Assembly: GCF_000025705.1 (NCBI RefSeq)
Contig: NC_013959.1
Coordinates: 1,045,063 to 1,109,062 of the forward strand
DNA: 64,000 bases
Source of the DNA: Sideroxydans lithotrophicus ES-1
Lineage (GTDB): Bacteria; Pseudomonadota; Gammaproteobacteria; Burkholderiales; Gallionellaceae
Direction: 5' to 3'
The notes under the pieces were generated by a model, which was not told the origin of the DNA, did not search any database, and saw only the letters and a list, made by a program, of their open reading frames with translations. The position numbers and the translations under genes were made by a program. The number at the start of each line of letters is the position of its first letter. Positions within the stretch are counted from its first letter, which is position 1. Shown one piece after another: positions 56,424 through 64,000 of the stretch.

Positions 56424-56678
56424 ATGACGGAGCGCATCATCGACGCCCGTTGGCTGGCGCCGCCCGAACCGATGGAACTCACGCTTGCCGCGCTGGAAGT
56501 GCTCGAGCCGGGCGGGCGTTTGCGCCTGCTGATCCACCGTGAACCGCATATGCTGTTCTCTATCCTGGAAGAATGGGGCTATGCCTACCTGACCCACGCC
56601 AATGACGACGGCAGTTACGACATACTGATCTGGCACCAGGGACATCCCGCCCCCGGCAGCGACCAGACTCTGCCATGA
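56424..56678 (+). CDS. DUF2249 domain protein
   Basis: 84 residues with the TusA-like DUF2249 pattern: IDARWLAPPEPMELTLAALE, LEPGGRLRLLIHREPHMLF and WGYAYLTHANDDGSYDILIW. The start is 4 bp after the hemerythrin stop, and the stop overlaps the next ATG (ATGA at 56675). DUF2249 and hemerythrin genes often pair in denitrifiers; the role is probably in NO handling but unproven. Confidence 0.82.
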   Translation: MTERIIDARWLAPPEPMELTLAALEVLEPGGRLRLLIHREPHMLFSILEEWGYAYLTHANDDGSYDILIWHQGHPAPGSDQTLP

Positions 56679-57997
56679 ACCAGACCTCCAGCCTGTCGCT
56701 CGACCAGGCACCGCCCTTCAGCGTGCCGTTGCGTTTTTTTGTCACCGCCCCGCTGTTTGCACTGGCTGCGGCCTTGCTGATGCTTTGGCAGGGGCCGGAT
56801 AAGTTCGGTAGCCGCTGGGATCCGGTCATGCTGGGCTGCACGCATATGCTGACGCTGGGTTACATGGGCCTGATCATGCAGGGGGCGATCCTGCAGATGC
56901 TGCCGGTGGTGGCGGGTACGCCGGTGCGGCGGCCTGTGCTGTTCGCCGCCATCACACATACGCTGGGCGTCGCCGGTATCATCCTGCTCAGCTGCGGGCT
57001 GGCCTTCACCATACCGCTGCTGCTGCAGGTCGCGCTGCCTGCACTGGGAGCGGAATTACTTCTGTTCGCCGTGCTGGTCGTCATCACATTGCGTCGCGCG
57101 CTGCCGCAGAACATGACTGCCCGCGCGATGCGACTGGCAGCACTGATGCTCGTAGCTACAGTACTTCTGGGCCTGGTCCTGCTAAGCAACCATGCATTCG
57201 GCTGGTGGCTGCAGGCGCGTGAAACGCTGGCCGATCTTCATCTGACCTGGGGCTTGCTGGGCTGGGTCGGGATACTGGTGGTAGGAGTCGCATATCAAGT
57301 CGTGCCGATGTTCCAGCTCACACCGGCCTATCCTGCCAAACTCACGCACCGGCTCGCGGCACTGCTGTTTCTGCTGCTGCTTTTGCTTGCCCCCGCAATC
57401 CATGCTCCCAAGCTGCAGCTGGTGCTGGAAATCTTGCTGGCTGCGGGCTATGCCGTCTTTGCTCTGACCACCTTGTGGTTGCAGCTAAAACGCCGCCGCA
57501 AACTGCCCGACGTGTCCCTTGATTTCTGGCGCGGAGGGATGATCAGCGTGCTGTTGGCGATTGTGCTCTGGCTTGCGGCGCAATTCGTTCCGGCGATTGG
57601 GGACATGCCAAGTTACGGCATATTGCTGGGTGTGCTGATGATCGTCGGGTTCGCGATATCCGTCATCAACGGCATGCTGTATAAGATCGTGCCGTTTCTG
57701 GTGTGGTTCCACCTGCAAAGCAGTCGCGGCCCGACCAGCAGCCACGCGGTACCCAACGTCAGGGAGATTCTGCCCGAGGTGCGCACGCGCTGGCAGATGC
57801 GGCTGCATTTCGTCGCATTGTGCACGCTCCTCGCCGCGGTCGTATTCCCGGCGATATTCTTCTATCCGGCCGCCCTGCTCTTCGGTGCTTCCAACCTTTG
57901 GTTATGGCTTAACATCGTTGCTGCGAGCCGCACCTATCGCAGGGTACATGCACTGCTCACTGCCAACGCAGTCAGCGCGGCAGCCGCAACAAGCTGA
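56675..57997 (+). CDS. NnrS-like polytopic membrane protein
   Basis: 440 residues with about twelve hydrophobic segments. Two related motifs, CTHMLTLGYMGLIMQGAILQ and LHLTWGLLGWVGILVVGVAY, each with a conserved His and a following Pro, suggest an internal repeat and heme or metal binding. NnrS proteins protect against nitrosative stress. The exact family was not confirmed. ATG 56675 overlaps the DUF2249 stop. The 3' end overlaps a convergent gene by 26 bp. Confidence 0.65.
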   Translation: MNQTSSLSLDQAPPFSVPLRFFVTAPLFALAAALLMLWQGPDKFGSRWDPVMLGCTHMLTLGYMGLIMQGAILQMLPVVAGTPVRRPVLFAAITHTLGVAGIILLSCGLAFTIPLLLQVALPALGAELLLFAVLVVITLRRALPQNMTARAMRLAALMLVATVLLGLVLLSNHAFGWWLQARETLADLHLTWGLLGWVGILVVGVAYQVVPMFQLTPAYPAKLTHRLAALLFLLLLLLAPAIHAPKLQLVLEILLAAGYAVFALTTLWLQLKRRRKLPDVSLDFWRGGMISVLLAIVLWLAAQFVPAIGDMPSYGILLGVLMIVGFAISVINGMLYKIVPFLVWFHLQSSRGPTSSHAVPNVREILPEVRTRWQMRLHFVALCTLLAAVVFPAIFFYPAALLFGASNLWLWLNIVAASRTYRRVHALLTANAVSAAAATS

Positions 57998-59084
57998 CGA
58001 CCGCCAGCGCAAAAGAAAGCAGTGCAGCCAACGCAAGCCAACTTGCCCATTTGAAGCCCGCCAGCGCCAGCAGTCCGGCGCCAAGAAACAACGCAGCACG
58101 CGTACCGGATGCGAAAGTCAGGCGCAGACGCGCCCGCGTATGCCATTCGGTCTGTTGTCCCGGTCTGAGCCACAGTGGAAGCAACTGCCCTGCAGCGCCG
58201 CTCACCAACGGAAACAGGAAGGAAAAAACAAACAGGTGCGCCAAGCCGGTGGAATCCAGCCAACCCAAGGCATGTCCTCCGCCGGCAACAAGTGCGATAA
58301 AGAACCCCGCCAAGGCTGCAGCCACTAACGGCACCGCACCATGCCACCGAAATATCTCCGCGCGATAGCCTGCAAACCAGGCGCGCATCAAACGCCCCAA
58401 CGGGATCATCCATAACAATAGGCCGAGCCATGACAGCAACGACAGCCACGCGGCACCGCCCGCAATCAACACCGAGCCGAAAAATGCAAAGTGCAGATCT
58501 GCGCGCAGCCTGTTGGATACCTGCGGATCGGGATGACCGACCGCGGTGGGGAGCAAGACTTGCAGAGTACCAATAGCCGTCAACCCGACAAAACCGAACA
58601 GATTGAGATGCAGATGAAAACGCTTGAGCGCAAGAAACTGCTGCGGCCATACGGACATCGCAAGCACTGCCAGAAGGCTCGCCGCCAAGCAAACCAACGC
58701 CGCGACATACCAGCGCAATCCGGGATGCGCTCCGCCCAGCGCTTCCCCGGCGCGCATCAGTTGCCAAACAGCCAAACCACCGGCAGCAACCAGTGCGAGA
58801 AACGCGGCAACACTGCGCACGACATCCAGCAACGCAAACATAAAGAAGGCCACGATCAGAACACCGCCGAGCCAGGCCAAGCCAGCGTATCCCTCGACAG
58901 ATCGCGGCGCGGCGCGCGTGCGGGTGAGCACCGGGATGAAATGCGTCATCGCCCCCATGATCAGCGGCATCACACCAAGCGCAAACGCCAGGTGGACATG
59001 CGCTGCGCGGTGCCAATCACCGGTGGACGGCAACAGCCATGCACCCAGCATGCCCACAATAGCCACTACTACCAGCAATACCAT
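57972..59084 (-). CDS. Second NnrS-like polytopic membrane protein
   Basis: 370 residues, about ten to twelve membrane segments. It carries the same kind of motif pair as its neighbour: HRAAHVHLAFALGVMPLIMG and KRFHLHLNLFGFVGLTAIGT, each followed by a (Q)xxxP turn. The two adjacent genes are thus probably distant paralogues. ATG 59084 faces norC across a 250-bp region that holds a perfect FNR/Dnr box, so it should be co-regulated with nor. The last 26 bp overlap the convergent gene. Confidence 0.6.
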   Translation of the reverse strand: MVLLVVVAIVGMLGAWLLPSTGDWHRAAHVHLAFALGVMPLIMGAMTHFIPVLTRTRAAPRSVEGYAGLAWLGGVLIVAFFMFALLDVVRSVAAFLALVAAGGLAVWQLMRAGEALGGAHPGLRWYVAALVCLAASLLAVLAMSVWPQQFLALKRFHLHLNLFGFVGLTAIGTLQVLLPTAVGHPDPQVSNRLRADLHFAFFGSVLIAGGAAWLSLLSWLGLLLWMIPLGRLMRAWFAGYRAEIFRWHGAVPLVAAALAGFFIALVAGGGHALGWLDSTGLAHLFVFSFLFPLVSGAAGQLLPLWLRPGQQTEWHTRARLRLTFASGTRAALFLGAGLLALAGFKWASWLALAALLSFALAVVSLLRLPR

Positions 59085-59170
59085 AACAAAGAAATCCCCC
59101 TGCCTGTGCTCGTCACGATCTTAGCTCAGCGGGAACTTACCGCAGCGAAAAATATCGCTCATTGATTCTC

Positions 59171-59184
59171 TTGATTGTAATCAA
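59171..59184. promoter_or_regulatory. Perfect FNR/Dnr box of the nor operon
   Basis: TTGATTGTAATCAA matches TTGAT-N4-ATCAA at every position. It lies 151 bp upstream of norC and 87 bp upstream of the divergent membrane-protein gene. The recognition helix of the Dnr-type regulator in this window is the kind that reads this sequence. Confidence 0.88.
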
Positions 59185-59334
59185 GGAGAGTTAAACCCGG
59201 CTTGCGTTACTGTGAGTTCGCCAAGATTTATGAACCCACCTGTTCGTTTTCCTTGCTGACGACTGTCAGGAAGAAGCTGATAGTCAAGTTCGGGGCAACG
59301 ACCAATTGGAAGCCACTTATTCTGGAGGTAAGTT

Positions 59335-59760
59335 ATGAGCGAAACGTTTACCAAGGGGATGGCGCGGAATATTTTCTACGGGGGAGCAGTATTTTTCTTC
59401 CTGTTATTTCTCGCCTTGACCTTCGACACCGTGCAGGGCCTGCCAAAACGGGATCACCGTGAAAACATCACCGATTCAGTTGTACGCGGCAAGCATATCT
59501 GGGAGACACGCAACTGTGTCGGATGCCACACCATTCTGGGCGAGGGTGCGTATTTTGCCCCCGAGCTTGGCAACGTTTACAAGCGTCGCGGTGGTGATTT
59601 CATCAAAGCATGGATCAAGTCGCAACCTACCGGTGTACCGGGGCGCCGCCAGATGCCGCAATTCAACCTGACCGATCAGCAACTCGACGACGTAGTCGAG
59701 TTCCTGAAATGGACGTCTGAGATCAACACCAACAATTGGCCCCCGAACATCGAAGGCTGA
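59335..59760 (+). CDS. norC: Nitric oxide reductase subunit C
   Basis: Membrane-anchored cytochrome c subunit that passes electrons to NorB. 141 residues with an N-terminal transmembrane anchor (IFYGGAVFFFLLFLALTF), heme site CVGCHTILGEGAYFAPELG and axial Met in RRQMPQFNLT. The SD GGAGGTAAG precedes ATG 59335. norB follows 44 bp later. Confidence 0.96.
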   Translation: MSETFTKGMARNIFYGGAVFFFLLFLALTFDTVQGLPKRDHRENITDSVVRGKHIWETRNCVGCHTILGEGAYFAPELGNVYKRRGGDFIKAWIKSQPTGVPGRRQMPQFNLTDQQLDDVVEFLKWTSEINTNNWPPNIEG

Positions 59761-59768
59761 TCAAGTAG

Positions 59769-61181
<1,413 letters not shown>

Positions 61182-61194
61182 CACCGTTGTGCAT

Positions 61195-61220
61195 CGGGGG
61201 GCGTTCGCGCCCCTCGTTTC
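61195..61220 (+). terminator. UUCG-capped hairpin between norB and norE
   Basis: A 9-bp stem from 61195 to 61216 (core GGGGCG with CGCCCC, one G-U) closes a TTCG tetraloop at 61204-61207. It is followed by TTTCTCATTT. It could end or attenuate norCB transcription so that norC and norB exceed the downstream accessory genes. Confidence 0.65.
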
Positions 61221-61239
61221 TCATTTGTAAGAATTCACT

Positions 61240-61827
61240 GTGACCAACAACGTACCCACTGCATATCAGATCCATGACACGCCGCCCGGCGATCTGGCGA
61301 TCTGGTTTTTTATTTTTGCCGAATTGCTGGCCTTCGGCATTTTCTTTGTCGCATACGCGTTCGCGCGGGCACACAATGTGGAACTGTTCAACGAATCCCA
61401 GCAACACCTCAGTATTTCATCGGGCGCCGTCAACACCCTGGTGCTGATCACCAGCAGCTACTTCATGGTTCGCGCAGTCGCGGCCATCAAACGGGATGTA
61501 TCACGCGAATGCGCGGGATGGATCGCCGCCGCCATCATGTTTGGCGGAATATTTCTGGTCATCAAGCTGTTTGAATTCCATGCCAAGTTCTCCGCAGGAA
61601 TAACACTCAGCACCAACACGTTTTATATGTTCTATCTGTCGCTAACGATCTTCCACTTTATGCACGTGATCCTCGGCATGGTGATTCTCGCCGCAGTGAT
61701 GTTGAAAGCGATGGCGGGAGGCTATACCGCAGAAAGTCATGCCGACGTGGAAACCGGTGCCTCGTATTGGCATATGGTCGATCTGTTGTGGATCATCCTG
61801 TTCCCGTTGGTTTACGTGATTCGCTAA
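61240..61827 (+). CDS. norE: NorE-like cytochrome c oxidase subunit III family protein
   Basis: 195 residues, five membrane segments. Family pattern: DLAIWFFIFAELLAFGIFF, SSYFMVRAVAA, FYMFYLSLTIFHFMHVILGM and SYWHMVDLLWIILFPLVYV. NorE supports NO reductase assembly or activity but is not catalytic. The GTG start at 61240 follows GTAAGAATTCACT. Nine bp separate it from the norF-like gene. Confidence 0.88.
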   Translation: MTNNVPTAYQIHDTPPGDLAIWFFIFAELLAFGIFFVAYAFARAHNVELFNESQQHLSISSGAVNTLVLITSSYFMVRAVAAIKRDVSRECAGWIAAAIMFGGIFLVIKLFEFHAKFSAGITLSTNTFYMFYLSLTIFHFMHVILGMVILAAVMLKAMAGGYTAESHADVETGASYWHMVDLLWIILFPLVYVIR

Positions 61828-61835
61828 GAAAACCC

Positions 61836-62117
61836 ATGGATGCCGCATATAAACCCCATTTCATCCTCTCCTGCACTTATGTCTGGCTGGCCTTGATGGC
61901 ACTGACCGGAACAACCTATTTCATCGGCGAGGCAAACCTTGGCGGTATTGCCGTCATGTTGACCGTAATCGCCACCGCTGCGGTCAAGGTACAAATGGTG
62001 GCCAACTATTTCATGGGTCTGCGCCGAACCCGCTGGCTCTGGCGCGGAATCGTATTGGGATGGCTGATATTGGTGACGGGGCTCATTACCATCGCTTACT
62101 TATCTCCCGTCAAGTAA
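61836..62117 (+). CDS. norF: NorF-like small membrane protein (cytochrome oxidase subunit IV type)
   Basis: 93 residues with three hydrophobic helices: ILSCTYVWLALMALTGTTYF, GGIAVMLTVIATAAVKVQMV and GIVLGWLILVTGLITIAYL. The order norE-norF is as in other denitrifiers. ATG 61836 is chosen; the open frame extends upstream into norE. The AVKVQMVANYFMGLRR stretch resembles COX4-type proteins. Confidence 0.78.
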   Translation: MDAAYKPHFILSCTYVWLALMALTGTTYFIGEANLGGIAVMLTVIATAAVKVQMVANYFMGLRRTRWLWRGIVLGWLILVTGLITIAYLSPVK

Positions 62118-62170
62118 AAAGCCGCGCGCTTGAACTAAACTGGATCAAATCCATAATCAAGGTTCCGAAC

Positions 62171-62953
62171 ATGAATGACCTGCCTTTTTACAGACCGCAC
62201 GGCAATGAGATCGAACTATTTGAACATGCCTACCGCAAACAGCTGCCATTGCTAATCAAAGGGCCGACCGGTTGCGGCAAGACGCGCTTCGTCTCGTATA
62301 TGGCGGAAAAGATCGGCTTGCCGCTCTTCACCGTCGCCTGCCACGATGACCTTACGGCATCCGATCTGGTAGGTCGGCATCTCATTGGCGATGGCGTGAC
62401 CTATTGGAACGACGGACCGCTTACCCGTGCCGTGCGTGAGGGCGGCATCTGCTATCTGGACGAAGTCGTTGAAGCGCGCAAGGACACCACCGTAGTATTG
62501 CATCCCTTATCCGACGACCGCCGTATTCTGCCTATCGAACGCACGGGCGAGATTCTCAAGGCTCCGCCGGAATTCATGCTGATTGTGTCATATAACCCGG
62601 GTTACCAGAACTTTCTCAAGGGCATGAAACCCAGCACGCGCCAGCGTTTTGTCAGTCTTCGTTTTGACTTTCCCAAGCCGGAACTGGAACAACAGATCGT
62701 CATGGGCGAAACAGGTGCCGATGCAATGCTGTCGAAAAAACTGGTTAACCTGGGCAACAGTCTGCGTGCACTAAAAGAGCACGATCTGGAAGAATCAGCC
62801 AGTACACGCCTGCTGGTCTATACCGCGACCCTGATTCAAAGCGGCTTTGACCCAGTGGATGCCTGCCGTGCTGCCCTGGTGGAGCCGCTCACGGACGATG
62901 AGGAAACTGCCGAAGCGCTGATGGAGATTGTCTATGCCAGCTTTGGAAAATAA
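62171..62953 (+). CDS. norQ: NorQ, MoxR-type AAA+ ATPase
   Basis: 260 residues. Chaperone-like ATPase that works with NorD to insert the non-heme iron of NorB. Walker A is IKGPTGCGKTRFV (about residues 30-42), Walker B GGICYLDEVVEAR, sensor SYNPGYQN and arginine finger STRQRFVSL. ATG 62171 matches the usual N terminus; earlier in-frame codons lie in norF. The partner norD begins at 63953. Confidence 0.94.
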   Translation: MNDLPFYRPHGNEIELFEHAYRKQLPLLIKGPTGCGKTRFVSYMAEKIGLPLFTVACHDDLTASDLVGRHLIGDGVTYWNDGPLTRAVREGGICYLDEVVEARKDTTVVLHPLSDDRRILPIERTGEILKAPPEFMLIVSYNPGYQNFLKGMKPSTRQRFVSLRFDFPKPELEQQIVMGETGADAMLSKKLVNLGNSLRALKEHDLEESASTRLLVYTATLIQSGFDPVDACRAALVEPLTDDEETAEALMEIVYASFGK

Positions 62954-62974
62954 TCCTCCTGTATCCCGGACCGG

Positions 62975-63952
62975 GTGAGAACTGTGAGGATTGACACCCA
63001 ACGCAAACGCCTGCTGTTTCAAGCCGGATTCTTCACGTTATTCCTGCTTGCTCCGGTGTTCGATCTGTTTCGCCTTGACCTCAATCTCAAGCATTTCTTT
63101 TTTCTCGGCATGCATTGGACATTGGGCCTGGACGATTTCGTGGCCGGTGAAATCGACTCCACCCAGGCAGCCATCAATATCGTATTTCGCGGTGTGGTGC
63201 CTATCCTTGGCACAATTGCACTCGGAGTATGGGTTTCCTGGAAATACGGAAGACTCTATTGCGGCTGGCTATGCCCGCATTTTTCAGTCGTGGAAACGAT
63301 CAACCAATTGATGCGCCGCACAATCGGACGGCAAAGCCTGTGGGATCGCCATGCGCTGCCAGAAGAGAATGCGGATGGCACTGTCACCAAGGCCAATCCG
63401 CTCAACTGGCTGCTGCTGTTACCGCTGGTGGTTGCCTTCGCATTCGTGTGGGCCATCGCGCTACTGACCTATCTGCTCCCCCCCGATGAAATTTACGGCA
63501 ACCTTTGGAACGGTACACTGACACGCAACCAGAGTGTTTTTCTCGGTGTCGGCACGCTCGCTTTCTTTGTCGAATTCATGTTTGCCCGTCACCTGTTCTG
63601 CCGCTACGCCTGTGCCGTCGGCTTGTTTCAGAGCATCGCCTGGATGGGCAACCGCAAAGCCATGGTGATCGGATTTAACCGGCGCCGTGTGGAGGAATGT
63701 GTCGATTGTAATGCCGCCTGCGACAACATCTGCCCGATGCGCATCAAACCGCGCCAGATTAAACGTCTCATGTTCACCTGCACCCAGTGCGGTCAATGTG
63801 CCGATGCCTGCACTCAAGTGCAGGCCAACAATCCAGAAGGCTCCTTGCTGAAATGGGTGGAGAACGAATGCGCCCTCGACAAATCGGCGCGAGAATTCGG
63901 ACACCATAACGATATTCCCATGCACTGCCATGAGCAGGGAAAGAAGAAATAG
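62975..63952 (+). CDS. CcoG/NosR-like 4Fe-4S membrane protein
   Basis: 325 residues. Membrane protein with the family loop GRLYCGWLCPHFSV, a second Cys pair ARHLFCRYACAVGLFQS, and a C-terminal ferredoxin-like part with CVDCNAACDNICP and CTQCGQCADACTQV (two 4Fe-4S sites). Related to CcoG/RdxA and the C-terminal half of NosR. Here it sits between norQ and norD, which suggests a redox or metal-delivery role for NO reductase. The start is GTG 62975 (GTG 62984 also possible). The stop is directly followed by norD. Confidence 0.82.
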   Translation: MRTVRIDTQRKRLLFQAGFFTLFLLAPVFDLFRLDLNLKHFFFLGMHWTLGLDDFVAGEIDSTQAAINIVFRGVVPILGTIALGVWVSWKYGRLYCGWLCPHFSVVETINQLMRRTIGRQSLWDRHALPEENADGTVTKANPLNWLLLLPLVVAFAFVWAIALLTYLLPPDEIYGNLWNGTLTRNQSVFLGVGTLAFFVEFMFARHLFCRYACAVGLFQSIAWMGNRKAMVIGFNRRRVEECVDCNAACDNICPMRIKPRQIKRLMFTCTQCGQCADACTQVQANNPEGSLLKWVENECALDKSAREFGHHNDIPMHCHEQGKKK

Positions 63953-64000
63953 ATGGAAGAATATGTTGGGGCACTGTGGCATAGACTCATAACCGGGGTG
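63953..64000 (+). CDS. norD: NorD start (truncated by window edge)
   Basis: The frame ATG 63953 gives MEEYVGALWHRLITGV before the sequence ends. This is the typical opening of NorD, the VWA-domain partner of NorQ. It begins immediately after the TAG of the CcoG-like gene. Only 16 codons are visible, so the call relies on this N terminus and on gene order. Confidence 0.75.
   Translation, partial: MEEYVGALWHRLITGV

Noticed and set aside
57885-59165. Plus-strand frames opposite the second NnrS-like gene
   Set aside because: They lack hydrophobic or family patterns, while the minus-strand frame is a clear polytopic membrane protein.

Overview
The window reads as the chromosome of a betaproteobacterium, probably of the Nitrosomonadales/Gallionellaceae type. 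That placement is an inference from the gene order tpiA-secG-tRNA-Leu-nuoA..N, the separate nuoC and nuoD genes, and a Dnr-controlled nitric oxide reductase cluster. No database was consulted.

Layout. (1) 1-18.9 kb is core: the start of pstS (minus strand, running off the left edge), tpiA, secG, tRNA-Leu(GAG), a complete 14-gene complex I operon nuoA-N closed by an intrinsic terminator, a NUDIX ADP-sugar hydrolase, and an ammonium transporter gene (amt) with a textbook sigma-54 promoter. (2) 18.9-55.1 kb is an accessory island, visibly more A+T-rich than its flanks. It opens with a tandem repeat and a first TniQ gene. A minus-strand type I restriction module follows (hsdR, fused hsdMS, DUF6602, GIY-YIG-RAMA, DUF429). 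Next is a divergent Tn7-like transposition module: TnsD-like TniQ, an unknown 311-residue protein and an XRE regulator, then tnsA-tnsB-tnsC plus one small ORF. Then come defence-type operons: a three-gene ABC/SMC system with a nuclease-like partner, and a Ski2-type helicase-nuclease with a SIR2 protein. These are followed by FRG, MltR-like, coiled-coil and metallopeptidase genes. The last part (48.5-54.6 kb) is a run of small unrelated same-strand genes (RibD/DHFR-like, membrane protein, DUF1444, TPR, RraB, DUF4272, LMW-PTP, DUF695-RraB) separated by diverged intergenic repeats. It resembles a decayed gene-cassette array, but no integrase is visible. (3) 55.1-64 kb is core denitrification: a Dnr-type regulator, a hemerythrin, DUF2249, two NnrS-like membrane proteins, and norC-norB-norE-norF-like-norQ-ccoG-like-norD (the last cut by the right edge).

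How it works together. Complex I feeds electrons to respiration. The nor cluster removes NO and is probably switched by the Dnr protein through TTGAT-N4-ATCAA boxes at 55895 and 59171. The island looks like a defence-loaded mobile region inserted between amt and the nor/dnr locus. The most novel-looking parts are the helicase-nuclease/SIR2 pair, the ABC system whose nuclease-like subunit has lost its usual lysine, the two-TniQ transposon with an uncharacterised 311-residue partner, and the repeat-separated small-gene array.
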